Source: Actinomycetes bacterium (GTDB taxonomy: Bacteria > Actinomycetota > Coriobacteriia > Anaerosomatales > Anaerosomataceae). Taken from it: a stretch of DNA of 59,856 nucleotides. Each line of letters starts with the position of its first letter. Positions within the stretch are counted from its first letter, which is position 1. Location: positions 1 to 59,856 of the forward strand of contig JAJFTR010000095.1 of NCBI GenBank assembly GCA_021372825.1, in the 5' to 3' direction. The position numbers and the translations under genes were made by a program. This document shows positions 16,700-25,386 of the stretch, piece by piece. The notes under the pieces are model-generated. The model did no database searches and had not been told where the DNA came from. It saw nothing but the letters and a program-made list of their open reading frames with translations.

Positions 16700-17716
16700 A
16701 TGCGCAGGCAGCAAGCCATGATGCGAGTGAGAAACAGCATGCTGGGCATCGGCATGGCGCTCGCTCTCGTCACGAGCGTCACAGGTTGTGCGGCCGTCGA
16801 GGAGTACCGCCAGATCGCTGACCAAACCGGAGCGGTCACCTCACCACAGTTCGGCGGGGCGCAGGATACCAAGAGCGTCAGCCCTGCGCCGGTCGTTGGC
16901 TCGACTGATGCCGAGAGCGTGCCGGGTTCATCGGGAGATGTCGCCCAAGGGATACCAAAGACGGACCGGCTCATCGTGCGAGTCAAGACACTCAGGCTCG
17001 AGGTGAAGGCCGTAGAAGTCGCGATCGACGCGATACGCGACGTCGCGGGCGAGCACGGTGGCGTCATCACGGACATGCAGGTCGCCTCTGAAACCGAAGG
17101 TCCGATCTACCGATACCAGGATACCGGCGTCCCTTCAGACGGAGCCCCTCTTTCAGGATGGGTCACTGTCCGCGTGCCCGTCGACGAGTTCGACGCTTTC
17201 GTGAACGCCGTTTCCCGTGTCGGCAAGGTGAGGTACCAAGCTCAGTCCAGCAGTGACGTCACGCAGCAGCACGTCGATCTCAAAGCGCGACTCGGTAACC
17301 TCCGCGCCGAGGAAGAACGCCTGCGCCAGTTCTTCGACGCCGCCAAGAGCGTGGACGACATGCTTGCAATCGAACAGGAGCTGGCGCGCGTGCGCGGCGA
17401 GATAGAGAGTCTCGACGCTCAGGTACAGTATCTCGAGCGTCAGGCAGCCATGGGTACGGTCACCATAGAACTCGTCGAACCTAAGGACATCGTGCGGCCG
17501 CAGGGCGAGAGCTGGGGCTTCGCCGACGCGATCACCACAGGCGTACGAGGCGCAGCGACGGCCATCAAAGTCCTTATCGTCGTCATCATCTCGGTCGCCC
17601 CGTACGTGATCATCGGAGCCGCGCTGTTCTATGCGATCCGCTTCTTCGTACGGCGGAGGCGCGCGCTCAAGACCACGGGACCCGCGCCGGACGGTGCAGA
17701 CACGGAGTCCGAGTGA
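16700..17716 (+). CDS. DUF4349 domain lipoprotein
   Basis: A lipid-anchored surface protein of 338 residues. The signal peptide ends in a lipobox, with VTGC placing the modified cysteine at residue 30. A low-complexity stretch rich in Ser, Ala and Pro leads to the DUF4349 domain (about 88-285), which contains RVPVDEFDAFVNAV and a long helical, coiled-coil region (about 210-255, with repeated Leu and Glu). A C-terminal membrane helix (about 293-317) is followed by basic residues, so the protein is anchored at both ends. The ATG has AGGAGG five bases upstream. The family is widespread but its biochemical role is not established; an envelope-sensing or scaffold role is only a guess. Confidence 0.88.
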   Translation: MRRQQAMMRVRNSMLGIGMALALVTSVTGCAAVEEYRQIADQTGAVTSPQFGGAQDTKSVSPAPVVGSTDAESVPGSSGDVAQGIPKTDRLIVRVKTLRLEVKAVEVAIDAIRDVAGEHGGVITDMQVASETEGPIYRYQDTGVPSDGAPLSGWVTVRVPVDEFDAFVNAVSRVGKVRYQAQSSSDVTQQHVDLKARLGNLRAEEERLRQFFDAAKSVDDMLAIEQELARVRGEIESLDAQVQYLERQAAMGTVTIELVEPKDIVRPQGESWGFADAITTGVRGAATAIKVLIVVIISVAPYVIIGAALFYAIRFFVRRRRALKTTGPAPDGADTESE

Positions 17717-17958
17717 GCATCGTACGGCCCAAAGTCCGCCTACCTCTGCCGGCGGCGATCGCCATCCCGGTCGCCGCCTACATCATCCGCTCACTGGCCA
17801 GGGGCTTCGACTTCTCGCTCGAGATGCCCCAAGACGCCATCGTCTTAGGGGCTCTTCTATTCATCGTGCTGCTCGCCATCGCGTCGCGTCGTGCGCGCAT
17901 TCAAGACGAGCGCTTTTCCAAGCGATCCCAGGACGTAGACGACCACGACTCCGGCTGA
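17713..17958 (+). CDS. Small two-helix membrane protein, function unknown
   Basis: An 81-residue protein that starts with a GTG overlapping the stop of the DUF4349 gene in a GTGA. It has two hydrophobic segments (about 11-29 and 42-58) and an Arg- and Asp-rich tail. Codon third positions are as GC-rich as in neighbouring genes, which favours a real gene, probably translated with the DUF4349 lipoprotein. Its last 102 bases overlap a gene on the opposite strand (17857-18150). I do not recognise the family. Confidence 0.55.
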   Translation: MSIVRPKVRLPLPAAIAIPVAAYIIRSLARGFDFSLEMPQDAIVLGALLFIVLLAIASRRARIQDERFSKRSQDVDDHDSG

Positions 17959-18150
17959 CGTGGCGAGCGGCACAAGGACAAGGTCAGGCACCGGGTCGAG
18001 CGCCGCGACACCCGGCGCTCCCGTTGCGCTCGTGAGGTTCAGATATCCGCCGAGCGCCACTCCGATGCCGGCGCCCGCGGCCCACGTGACAGACCACCCG
18101 AGCGCCGAGACGAATCGCCATGGCGATCCATCTGCACGCACGGGGCGCAC
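17857..18150 (-). CDS. Small membrane protein after the nucleoside permease genes
   Basis: A 97-residue frame with two hydrophobic stretches (SVTWAAGAGIGVALGGYL and LVPLATSAGVVVVYVLG) and a charged tail. The GTG at 18150 has AAGGGG about eight bases upstream, overlapping the stop of the permease gene at 18155; an alternative GTG at 18177 would add nine residues. GC-rich third positions support coding. It may be a late addition to the importer operon. The tail-to-tail overlap of 102 bases with the plus-strand gene means one of the two could be spurious. I do not recognise the family. Confidence 0.5.
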   Translation of the reverse strand: MRPVRADGSPWRFVSALGWSVTWAAGAGIGVALGGYLNLTSATGAPGVAALDPVPDLVLVPLATSAGVVVVYVLGSLGKALVLNARTTRRDGEQHDE

Positions 18151-18154
18151 GGTC

Positions 18155-19111
18155 CTACCCCTTCTCGTAGGGAACACCGACGGCTGCCGGTGAGACCGCC
18201 CTGCCGATGACCCCGGCGAGCACGACCACCGTGAGCACGTATGGCAACATCAAGAAGAACTGCGGCGGGATATCGATCTCGGCCCGGAAGAGCTGCAGCT
18301 TGATCTGCAGTGCGTCAGCGAAGCCGAAGAGCAACGACGCCAAGTATGACCCCACCGGTGTCCATCGGCCGAAGATGTTGGCTGCGAGCGCGATGAACCC
18401 TCGTCCGTTGGTCATGTTCTCGGTGAAACTCCCGACTTGCTCGAGCACCAGGTTCGCACCTGCCATGCCGCCCAAAGCGCCGCTCATCATCACCGCTATC
18501 CAGCGTCCCCGCGACACGTTGATACCCACCGTGTCGGCAGCTCGTGGATGTTCACCAAGCGCCCGCAACCTCAGTCCCCAGCGCGTACGGTACATCGCCC
18601 ATTGCGCGATGACCGCGACGGCAATGGCGAGATAGACGATCGGTGTGTGCGAGAACACGATCGAATTGATCCACGTCCACACGGTCCCGAGCACGCCCTC
18701 TCCGCCATTCGGGAAGTGGAACACCGGTCTCAACATCTGCGGCACAGGATCGGTCGTTCCCGGATGCCCGTACAACAGCTCCATCAAGAAGCCGGTGACC
18801 CCCAGCGCAAGGATGTTGATCGCTGTGCCCGAGACGACCTGGTCCGACTTGAGATTGATCGACGAGAACGCGTGGATCGCGGACACAGCGACGCCTGCTG
18901 CGATAGCTGCCAGAAGTCCGAGCCACCCGCTGCCGGTCGCAAGGCCCGCGGCCGCCGCCGCGAACGCTCCGATGAGCATGATGCCCTCGAGCGCGATGTT
19001 CACCACGCCGGACCGCTCGCACAGCGTGCCACCGATCGCGGCCAGCGCGAGAGGAGTGGCCATACGCAGTGCCGACGCGAACAAGTCGGGGGTGAGGATG
19101 TCACCCAGCAT
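18155..19111 (-). CDS. BMP-type nucleoside ABC transporter permease, second subunit
   Basis: Integral membrane subunit of a nucleoside importer of the BmpA/NupOPQ kind (branched-chain amino acid and sugar permease superfamily). The 318-residue protein has eight to ten membrane segments and the family sequences LCERSGVVNIALEGIML and ALGEHPRAADTVGIN. I chose the ATG at 19111, which has AAGGAGG nine bases upstream. A frame open to 19159 only adds charged residues that overlap the previous gene. It overlaps the first permease gene by 11 bases. Confidence 0.92.
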   Translation of the reverse strand: MLGDILTPDLFASALRMATPLALAAIGGTLCERSGVVNIALEGIMLIGAFAAAAAGLATGSGWLGLLAAIAAGVAVSAIHAFSSINLKSDQVVSGTAINILALGVTGFLMELLYGHPGTTDPVPQMLRPVFHFPNGGEGVLGTVWTWINSIVFSHTPIVYLAIAVAVIAQWAMYRTRWGLRLRALGEHPRAADTVGINVSRGRWIAVMMSGALGGMAGANLVLEQVGSFTENMTNGRGFIALAANIFGRWTPVGSYLASLLFGFADALQIKLQLFRAEIDIPPQFFLMLPYVLTVVVLAGVIGRAVSPAAVGVPYEKG

Positions 19112-20228
19112 GGCTGAGGGCCTCCTTCTGTCGCCGCTTGATGAACCATTGGATGACACTCTCGGCCGCGATCAAGAAGATCACGACCGCCTGGATTATC
19201 GAGATGATCTTCTGCGGGACGTCCGCTTCGAGCTGCATAAGTCCCGAGCCCGCCGACAGTGCGCCGAAAAGGAGGGCTGCGGGGATCACGCCCAGCGGGT
19301 TCTTCTTCGCCACGAGGGCCACTGCGATGCCCGTGAAGCCGAACCCGGACGAGAACTGGTCGAAGATCTTGTAGTGGACGCCCATGACCTCGACGGCGCC
19401 CGACAGACCCGCAAGCGCGCCCGAGATGCACAACGCCTTGATGATGGTCGAGGAGACGGAGATCCCGCCGGTCTCGGCCGCAGTGGGGTTGAATCCCACA
19501 GCACGCGCCTCGTACCCGAGTGTCGTGTATTTGAGGATCGCCCACATGATCACCGCGAACAGGATCGCGACGACGATCCCCATATGTGCCCGACCGAACC
19601 GCAAGAACGGAAGCGCCTCTAGTGTCGCCTCGGAGAAGAGGGTCTGTATCCTGGGAAGTTGGGCGCTCGTCCCGATAGTCACGGTCTGTGGGATCTGTCC
19701 CGGCGCTTTGAGCGGGCCCACCACGAGCCACGACACGAGGTACTTACCGATGTAGGTGAACATCATCGTCGTGATCACCTCGTGTGCCCCGATACGCGCC
19801 TTGAGGACCGCCGGCACAAAGGCCCACGCGGCGCCTGCCGCCATCGCCCCCAGCAACAGTACCGGGACGGCCGCGTACCAGGGTTGTGCGGCTAGCTGTA
19901 CCCCGAGGTATGCCGCCGCAAGGCCTCCCATGAAGAGCTGGCCCTCGGCGCCGATGTTGAAGAGCCCCGCGCTGAACCCGTACGCGACCGCGAGCCCGGT
20001 GAAGATGAGCGGCGTCGCGCGCAAGAGCGTGTCCCCGAACGCTTTCGGGCTTCCGAACGAGCCCTTGAACAGCGCAGCGAAGGCGGCTCCCGCATCGTAG
20101 CCAGAAACCCACATGATGACCGAACCGATGCCGATCGCGATGATCACCGAGATGACCGGGGCGCCTATCTGCTGGACCACGCCCATCCAGCGGCGCTGCT
20201 CAGGCAGCGCCTCGTGCGTCTCGCTCAT
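19101..20228 (-). CDS. BMP-type nucleoside ABC transporter permease, first subunit
   Basis: Membrane permease (375 residues) that pairs with the next subunit to form the import channel. It shows about nine helices and the family motif GFSAGLFNIGAEGQLFMGG, followed later by AVGFNPTAAETGGI. The N terminus is cytoplasmic and charged. The ATG overlaps the ATPase stop in an ATGA. Substrate is inferred to be nucleosides from the BMP binding protein of the same operon; purine nucleosides are the usual ligands. Confidence 0.92.
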   Translation of the reverse strand: MSETHEALPEQRRWMGVVQQIGAPVISVIIAIGIGSVIMWVSGYDAGAAFAALFKGSFGSPKAFGDTLLRATPLIFTGLAVAYGFSAGLFNIGAEGQLFMGGLAAAYLGVQLAAQPWYAAVPVLLLGAMAAGAAWAFVPAVLKARIGAHEVITTMMFTYIGKYLVSWLVVGPLKAPGQIPQTVTIGTSAQLPRIQTLFSEATLEALPFLRFGRAHMGIVVAILFAVIMWAILKYTTLGYEARAVGFNPTAAETGGISVSSTIIKALCISGALAGLSGAVEVMGVHYKIFDQFSSGFGFTGIAVALVAKKNPLGVIPAALLFGALSAGSGLMQLEADVPQKIISIIQAVVIFLIAAESVIQWFIKRRQKEALSHAG

Positions 20229-21784
20229 CGTTCGCCCTCCCCTCTCGCGCCTGTCGCGCCCGTTTCAGGAGCAAGCTTCGAGCCTCCACCGCCGGTCATG
20301 TAAAAGCCGAGCGTCTCGTCGTCGGCTTCGCCTGCTGCAAACTCCTTGACGATGCGACCCTCGTAGATGACGAGGATCCTGTCGGCAAGGGCCGAGATCT
20401 CCTCGAGCTCCAAGCTCACAAGCAGCACCGCCTTGCCAGAATCCCGCTCTTTCAAGATCTGGCGATGCACGAATTCGATCGCACCGACATCGAGCCCACG
20501 CGTGGGCTGCGCCGCCACGAGCAACTCAGGGTCACGCCCGATCTCCCGCGCGACCACCACTTTTTGCTGGTTGCCCCCCGAGAGCGCCGAGGCGAGCACC
20601 CGCTCAGAGGGCGTCCGAACGTCATAGTCCACGATGCGCCGCTTGGCCATGGCCGTCACGGCTGTGGGACGCATGAGGCCGCGCGTGGAATACGGAGCGA
20701 GCCGATGGTCTCCCAGCATGAGGTTCTCGGCGATCGTGAACTCGAGTATCAAGCCACGGCGATGCCTGTCCTCGGGAATGTGCGAGACGCCCGCCTCGAT
20801 CGACGAGCGTGCGCTCGCGTGAGTGATGTCCTCGCCCTTCAGGCGGATCGTCCCGGACGTGGGCTTGCGCAATCCCACGATGGACTCCACGATCTCGCGC
20901 TGACCGTTCCCATCCACCCCGGCGATCGCGACGATCTCCCCGCCGCGGACAGAGAGCGCGACGCCTCTGACGGCTTCAAGCCCGCGGTCGTCCTTCACGT
21001 GCAAGCCGTCCACTTCAAGTACGGTGTCACCGCACGCCCTCGGCGCCTTCTCCACGCGCAGGACCACGTCTCGCCCCACCATCATCCGCGCGAGCCCCAC
21101 AGTGTCCGTGTCGCTCGGCCTCGTTTCGCCCACGAGCCGGCCATCGCGCATCACGAGGATCCGGTCCGCCACCGCCATCACTTCTTCAAGCTTGTGAGTG
21201 ATGAAGACCACCGAGAGCCCCTCGTTCACGAGCGACCGCACGACCGCAAAGAGCTCTCGCACTTCCTGCGGCGTGAGTACCGCGGTAGGCTCGTCCAAGA
21301 TGAGTATGCGAGCGCCTTGGTACAGGGCCTTCAGGATCTCCACCCGTTGTTGCATGCCCACCGAGAGGTCCATGATGCGTGAGTCGGGATCCACCTTGAG
21401 GCCATAGCGGGCCGATATCTCCAGAACCTTCTTGCGAGCGGTCGCAAAGTCGATCACGCCAAAACGGGCAGGCTCGTGCCCGAGCACGATGTTCTCGGTC
21501 ACCGTCAGCGGCTGGACCAGCATGAAGTGCTGGTGGACCATCCCGATCCCAAGGTCGATGGCGTGCCTTGGGGACTTGATCTTCACCGGCCTTCCATCGA
21601 CCAGCAACTCTCCCCCGTCACAGCTAAGCAGCCCGTAGACGACGTTCATGAGGGTCGTCTTGCCCGCTCCGTTCTCGCCGAGAAGCGCGATTATCTCGCC
21701 TTCTTCAAGTGAAAGCGACACATGGTCGTTCGCGACGACGCCGGGAAAGACCTTCGTGATCTCGCGCAGTTCGAGTACAGACAT
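20225..21784 (-). CDS. Nucleoside ABC transporter ATP-binding protein (two ATPase domains)
   Basis: Cytoplasmic ATPase of 519 residues that drives the two permeases. The N-terminal domain has a full Walker A (GENGAGKT), the unusual signature LSVGMQQRVEI and the switch region typical of this group. The second domain has a degenerate P loop (GVDGNGQREIVESI) and the signature LSGGNQQKVV, followed by QPTRGLDVGA. This arrangement is shared with RbsA/MglA-type and NupO-type proteins. The ATG at 21784 has AGAGG six bases upstream. A structured spacer of 136 bases with two hairpins separates it from the binding-protein gene. Confidence 0.93.
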   Translation of the reverse strand: MSVLELREITKVFPGVVANDHVSLSLEEGEIIALLGENGAGKTTLMNVVYGLLSCDGGELLVDGRPVKIKSPRHAIDLGIGMVHQHFMLVQPLTVTENIVLGHEPARFGVIDFATARKKVLEISARYGLKVDPDSRIMDLSVGMQQRVEILKALYQGARILILDEPTAVLTPQEVRELFAVVRSLVNEGLSVVFITHKLEEVMAVADRILVMRDGRLVGETRPSDTDTVGLARMMVGRDVVLRVEKAPRACGDTVLEVDGLHVKDDRGLEAVRGVALSVRGGEIVAIAGVDGNGQREIVESIVGLRKPTSGTIRLKGEDITHASARSSIEAGVSHIPEDRHRRGLILEFTIAENLMLGDHRLAPYSTRGLMRPTAVTAMAKRRIVDYDVRTPSERVLASALSGGNQQKVVVAREIGRDPELLVAAQPTRGLDVGAIEFVHRQILKERDSGKAVLLVSLELEEISALADRILVIYEGRIVKEFAAGEADDETLGFYMTGGGGSKLAPETGATGARGEGER

Positions 21785-21810
21785 GGCCGTCCTCTCGCTG
21801 GTGTCGCGCC

Positions 21811-21864
21811 ATTACACTCGAGAGGCGGTCGGACCCATCCGTCCGGCCGCCTCTCCAGTGTGAT
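21811..21864 (-). other. 24-position stem hairpin between BMP and ATPase genes
   Basis: Arms 21811-21834 and 21841-21864 pair over 23 of 24 positions, with a single C-C mismatch (21819/21856), two G-T pairs and a six-base loop. No T run follows on the minus strand. It lies 26 bases upstream of the ATPase start. It may act as an RNA stabiliser, processing site or attenuator that sets a higher level of the binding protein than of the transporter. Confidence 0.7.
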
Positions 21865-21874
21865 GTCCGGAGGG

Positions 21875-21907
21875 CGGAGGGACCGCATACCTCGTGCGGT
21901 CCCTCCG
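21875..21907 (-). other. 13-bp perfect hairpin just downstream of the BMP gene
   Basis: Arms 21875-21887 and 21895-21907 pair perfectly, with the seven-base loop TACCTCG. It starts 13 bases after the stop of the binding-protein gene and is followed by a second, longer hairpin. It may be a partial terminator or a 3'-end stabiliser for the binding-protein message. Confidence 0.7.
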
Positions 21908-21920
21908 GTCCATGCGGCTC

Positions 21921-22991
21921 TTACAGTGTCTCCGGAACCGTGACTGCGCCGCTGATGATGTCTTGGCGCGCCTTCTCCACGGCATCTTTGATGGTCTGCG
22001 GGACCTTTGACTCGAAGTCATGGAAGGGCGCCAAATCCACGCCGCCTTCCTTGAGACCGAAGTACTGGATCTGTCCACCAGGGAACGATCCGTTCACTGC
22101 CGCCTTGACCGTCTCGAAGACCGCGATATCCACGCGCTTCATCATGGACGTGAGCATCACGTCACCCGACCCGGGAACGGTGTTGTACTGGTCGGCATCG
22201 ACTCCGATGAAGAGCGCGCCCTTGTCCTTGCAGGCCTCGATTGTGCCCAGGCCCACCGCGCCGGCAGCCGCGTAGATCACGTCGGCCTTCTTCTCGATGA
22301 GCGAGTAGCCGAGCTCTTTGCCCTTCGCCTGGTCGGTGAAGTTGCCCGCATAAAGCGAGATCACCTGGACATCGGGATTCACTGACTTCGCACCAGCCAC
22401 GAAGCCGGCCTCGAACTTCTTGATGAGCGGCACGTCCATACCACCGACGAACCCGATGACGTTGTCATCGTTGATCTTGTCCGAGATGGTCTTGTCCTTT
22501 GTCGCGAGACCCGCGACGACCCCGGCAAGGTAGCTGCCCTCTTGCTCCTTGAAGTTCAGACCCACGACGTTGGCCGGAGGCTCCGCGAAGAACTCGTCGA
22601 CACCCGCGAAGTTCACATCGGGGTACATCGTCGAGACCTTGGAGACTGTGTCGGTCATCAGGAAGCCGACAGCGAAGATCGGGCTATAGCCCGCGCTGGC
22701 CAGCTGGTCGATGTTCGACTCGTAGTCGGTGATCTCCTTGGACTCAAGGACCTTGATCTCGACGCCAAGCTCTGACTGAGCACGCTTCAGACCCTCGTAC
22801 GACAAGTCGTTGAACGACTTGTCGCCCAGCCCGCCGACGTCAGTTACCATGGCCGCCTTGACACTGGTAGCGGGCTTCTCTGCGGGCGTAGGCTCACCCG
22901 TCTCCTGCTCGCTGGCGCAGCCAGGGACGAACGCCACAAGCAGCGTCAGTGCGAGTGCAACCGCCAGGACCTTGCTCCATTTCCTGTTCAC
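21921..22991 (-). CDS. BMP-family nucleoside-binding lipoprotein
   Basis: Extracellular substrate-binding protein of the importer. The 356-residue precursor has a signal peptide with lipobox FVPGC (modified Cys25), a Glu/Pro/Thr linker, and the BMP domain with GGLGDKSFNDLSYEG, VGGMDVPLIKKFEAGF and a C-terminal segment DVMLTSMMKRVD. These match PnrA/BmpA proteins, which bind purine nucleosides. The start is a GTG at 22991 with GGAGG at a rather long 11-base distance. It is the first gene of its operon. Confidence 0.94.
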   Translation of the reverse strand: MNRKWSKVLAVALALTLLVAFVPGCASEQETGEPTPAEKPATSVKAAMVTDVGGLGDKSFNDLSYEGLKRAQSELGVEIKVLESKEITDYESNIDQLASAGYSPIFAVGFLMTDTVSKVSTMYPDVNFAGVDEFFAEPPANVVGLNFKEQEGSYLAGVVAGLATKDKTISDKINDDNVIGFVGGMDVPLIKKFEAGFVAGAKSVNPDVQVISLYAGNFTDQAKGKELGYSLIEKKADVIYAAAGAVGLGTIEACKDKGALFIGVDADQYNTVPGSGDVMLTSMMKRVDIAVFETVKAAVNGSFPGGQIQYFGLKEGGVDLAPFHDFESKVPQTIKDAVEKARQDIISGAVTVPETL

Positions 22992-23059
22992 GCTACGATC
23001 CGCCTCCCTTTATACCGGATTAGGTACACCGCTATTCATCTTACCCCTACGGGTTGTGG

Positions 23060-23071
23060 GGCTGTACAGCC
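23060..23071. other. Perfect 12-base palindrome upstream of the BMP gene
   Basis: GGCTGTACAGCC is a perfect inverted repeat about 69 bases upstream of the BMP start and 33 bases beyond the xerD stop. It could be an operator for a dimeric regulator of the importer or a short RNA stem. No regulator gene lies next to it. I see no convincing -35/-10 pair nearby. Confidence 0.3.
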
Positions 23072-23103
23072 TGTTTCAGGTTTTCGGCAGCCGGAACACG
23101 CTC

Positions 23104-24006
23104 TCATCTCAACCGGGCTCTAGGGTGGGTCGACAGATACTCCTCCATGATGTGCGCGCGGTCGACGTGCGTATAGATCTGAGTCGTGGAGATGTCGGCG
23201 TGGCCCAGCATCTCCTGCAGAGCCCGCAAGTCGGCGCCGCCCTCGAGCATATGCGTGGCAAACGAGTGTCTGAGCGTGTGAGGATGCAGATCCAAGCCGG
23301 CACGGCTCCCGTATCGGCGGACGATGTCGAACACAGCTTGCCGAGAGAGACGCTGGCCCCGCTGGCTCAGGAAGACCGCTGAAGGGTCCGGCCGAGGCGA
23401 CCCGCTCTTCGTCCTGAGATAAGGACGACCGTGCGCCAGGTAGTCCCCCAGTGCGCGTGATGCCGCGCCCGCGATCGGCACCAGCCGTTCTTTGCCGCCC
23501 TTCCCATACACACGGACGAGTCCCGTGTCCAAGTCGACGGCGGGAAGGTCCAGCCCGGAAAGCTCGCTCACACGAAGCCCACACCCGTACAGGACCTCGA
23601 GGATCGCCTGGTCCCGGTATCCGCAAGGACCCTCGGGGAAGGGCTGCGACAGCACGCGATCCATGTCGTCGATCGACACCACATCCGGTAGTCGCTCCGG
23701 CGTCTTTGGAAGCGGTAGCCGCATCGTGGGGTTCTCGGCTACGATCCCTTCCCGAACACAGAAGCGATAGAACGACTTTATCGCCGCCACGTTGCGTTGG
23801 ACGCTTTTCGGGCCAAGCCCGGCTTCGCGCAGTCGTCCCAGGTGACTGGCGACGTCTTCCCGAGTCGCATCCACAGGCGTCGTGCCGCGCAAAGCAAGCG
23901 TCGCCTCGTAGCGGATGAGGTCGCGGCGATACGCGGCAAGGGTGTTCGGCGACGCGCCGCGCTCAACGGCCATGTAAGCGATGAAGTCGGACATGCTCGA
24001 ATGCAT
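23104..24006 (-). CDS. xerD: Site-specific tyrosine recombinase XerD
   Basis: Recombinase that resolves chromosome dimers at dif together with a partner Xer. The 300-residue protein has the SAM-like N-terminal DNA-binding domain (to about 100) and a catalytic domain with Arg145 (GCGLR), Lys172 (GKGGKE), His243 and Arg246 (HPHTLRH), His269 (LGH) and the nucleophile Tyr278 (TTQIYTH). Numbering is almost the same as in E. coli XerD. The start may be the ATG at 24006 or the Met four codons on; neither has a clear ribosome site. I see no dif-like site in the window. Confidence 0.93.
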   Translation of the reverse strand: MHSSMSDFIAYMAVERGASPNTLAAYRRDLIRYEATLALRGTTPVDATREDVASHLGRLREAGLGPKSVQRNVAAIKSFYRFCVREGIVAENPTMRLPLPKTPERLPDVVSIDDMDRVLSQPFPEGPCGYRDQAILEVLYGCGLRVSELSGLDLPAVDLDTGLVRVYGKGGKERLVPIAGAASRALGDYLAHGRPYLRTKSGSPRPDPSAVFLSQRGQRLSRQAVFDIVRRYGSRAGLDLHPHTLRHSFATHMLEGGADLRALQEMLGHADISTTQIYTHVDRAHIMEEYLSTHPRARLR

Positions 24007-24031
24007 ACCGCGATTGTACGCGACGTGTGCC

Positions 24032-24063
24032 GCGTGCGGGACGCTTGTGGACGCCCCGCACGC
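24032..24063 (-). terminator. Hairpin after the alanine dehydrogenase gene
   Basis: Arms 24032-24043 and 24052-24063 form nine base pairs (GCGTGCGGG with CCCGCACGC), one mismatch and two more pairs. It begins 11 bases after the ald stop on the minus strand and has no following T run. It likely ends the ald transcript before xerD. Confidence 0.5.
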
Positions 24064-24073
24064 ATAACGACCG

Positions 24074-25186
24074 CTAGAGGAGTTTCTCCAGCGGCGTGTA
24101 GTTCATCTGGTGCGCATCGGCCACCGGCTTGTAGGTGATCTTGCCATCCAGGACGTTCACACCCCTGGCAAGGGCAGGGTCGTCTTTCACCGCCTGCTTC
24201 CAGCCCTTGTCGGCGATGGCCAAGCCATAGCGCAAGGTCGCGTTGGTAAGAGCGAGAGTCGAGGTGTTGGGCACCGCGCCTGGCATGTTCGCCACGCCGT
24301 AGTGCAAGACGCCGTCGACGAAGTACGTAGGGTCGGCGTGTGTCGTAGGGTGCGTCGTCTCGATGCACCCACCTTGGTCCACGGAGACGTCCACGACCAC
24401 CGCGCCCGGCTTCATGTTAGGAAGCATGTCCTCGGTCACCAAGAACGGCGTCTTCGCGCCCGGGAGCAGAACCGCGCCGATAACGAGGTCGGCCTCGTAG
24501 ACCGCCTCCTCGATGTTGTGCTTGCTGGAGTACAAGGTACGCACGCGATTGCCCCATATCTCGTCAAGATAGCGCAGGCGATCGATGTTGACGTCCATGA
24601 TCGTCACGTGCGCTCCCATACCCATCGCCACATACGTCGCATTCGATCCGACGACGCCACCGCCGAGCACGACGACCCTTGCGGGCAAGACACCAGGCAC
24701 GCCACCCATCAGCACGCCTCGGCCGCCGAAAGGCTTCTGCAGATACGTCGCGCCCACTTGTGCGGCCATGCGACCCGCGACCTCCGACATGGGCGCGAGC
24801 AGAGGCAGCGTGTGGTTGGGAAGTTCGACGGTCTCATAGGCGATACACACCGCACCGGACTTGATCAGCCCCTGGGTCTGCGCGAGGTCGGGGGCCAGGT
24901 GCAGATACGTGTAGAGGATCTGCCCCGGACGGAGCATCGCTATCTCGCCCGGCTGAGGCTCTTTCACCTTCACGACCATCTCGGCTCGCGCGAAGATCTC
25001 CTCGGCTGTGTCCACCAACTCGGCGCCAGCCGCCTCGTAGGCAGCGTCAGAAAACGACGATCCCTCCCCCGCGGACTTCTCGACGAGCACGGTGTGGTCG
25101 TGACCAACGAACTCCCTCACGCCGCCGGGAGTCATTCCAACACGGAACTCGTTGTTCTTGATCTCTTTGGGTACGCCGATGATCAC
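24074..25186 (-). CDS. ald: Alanine dehydrogenase
   Basis: NAD-dependent enzyme that interconverts L-alanine and pyruvate plus ammonia. The 370-residue protein has the active-site residues of the family at matching positions: Arg15 (EFRVG), Lys75 (KVKEP), His96 and Asp270 (VSVDQGGC). The NAD site is [12 protein letters not shown] near 172-183. I chose the GTG at 25186, which gives the conserved start IIGVPKEIK and has AAGGAGG nine bases upstream. The frame runs open further upstream into the end of the next gene but has no family sequence there. A promoter-like pair and a hairpin on either side suggest a single-gene transcript. Confidence 0.97.
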   Translation of the reverse strand: MIIGVPKEIKNNEFRVGMTPGGVREFVGHDHTVLVEKSAGEGSSFSDAAYEAAGAELVDTAEEIFARAEMVVKVKEPQPGEIAMLRPGQILYTYLHLAPDLAQTQGLIKSGAVCIAYETVELPNHTLPLLAPMSEVAGRMAAQVGATYLQKPFGGRGVLMGGVPGVLPARVVVLGGGVVGSNATYVAMGMGAHVTIMDVNIDRLRYLDEIWGNRVRTLYSSKHNIEEAVYEADLVIGAVLLPGAKTPFLVTEDMLPNMKPGAVVVDVSVDQGGCIETTHPTTHADPTYFVDGVLHYGVANMPGAVPNTSTLALTNATLRYGLAIADKGWKQAVKDDPALARGVNVLDGKITYKPVADAHQMNYTPLEKLL

Positions 25187-25288
25187 TGTCGTGTTCCTCC
25201 TTGCTGGGCAGCACTCGCACGCCTGTGGATGATGACCCGCATAACCGGGGCCACACGACTGCATACATCGTGCGAACCGGATTCGAAC

Positions 25289-25316
25289 AGTGTATCGCGT
25301 GGCGCCTGTGGCGCAA
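25289..25316 (-). promoter_or_regulatory. Putative ald promoter
   Basis: On the minus strand TTGCGC (25311-25316) and TACACT (25289-25294) are 16 bases apart. Initiation near 25282 would leave a leader of about 96 bases before the ald GTG. Confidence 0.4.
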
Positions 25317-25386
25317 ACCGCCGCCGAGACGCCCGAGATCGCGCGGGCAACGCGAGCGGGCCACTCCCGCACGCGATGGCTCCAGC

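Noticed and set aside
23009-23014. TATAAA as the -10 element of the BMP gene promoter
   Set aside because: Initiation there would start within or after the GGAGG ribosome site at 23003-23007, so the message would lose it. No matching -35 is present.
23060-23071. Palindrome as a dif site for XerD
   Set aside because: A dif site is about 28 bases with two 11-base arms and a central region; this is a 12-base perfect palindrome without that layout.
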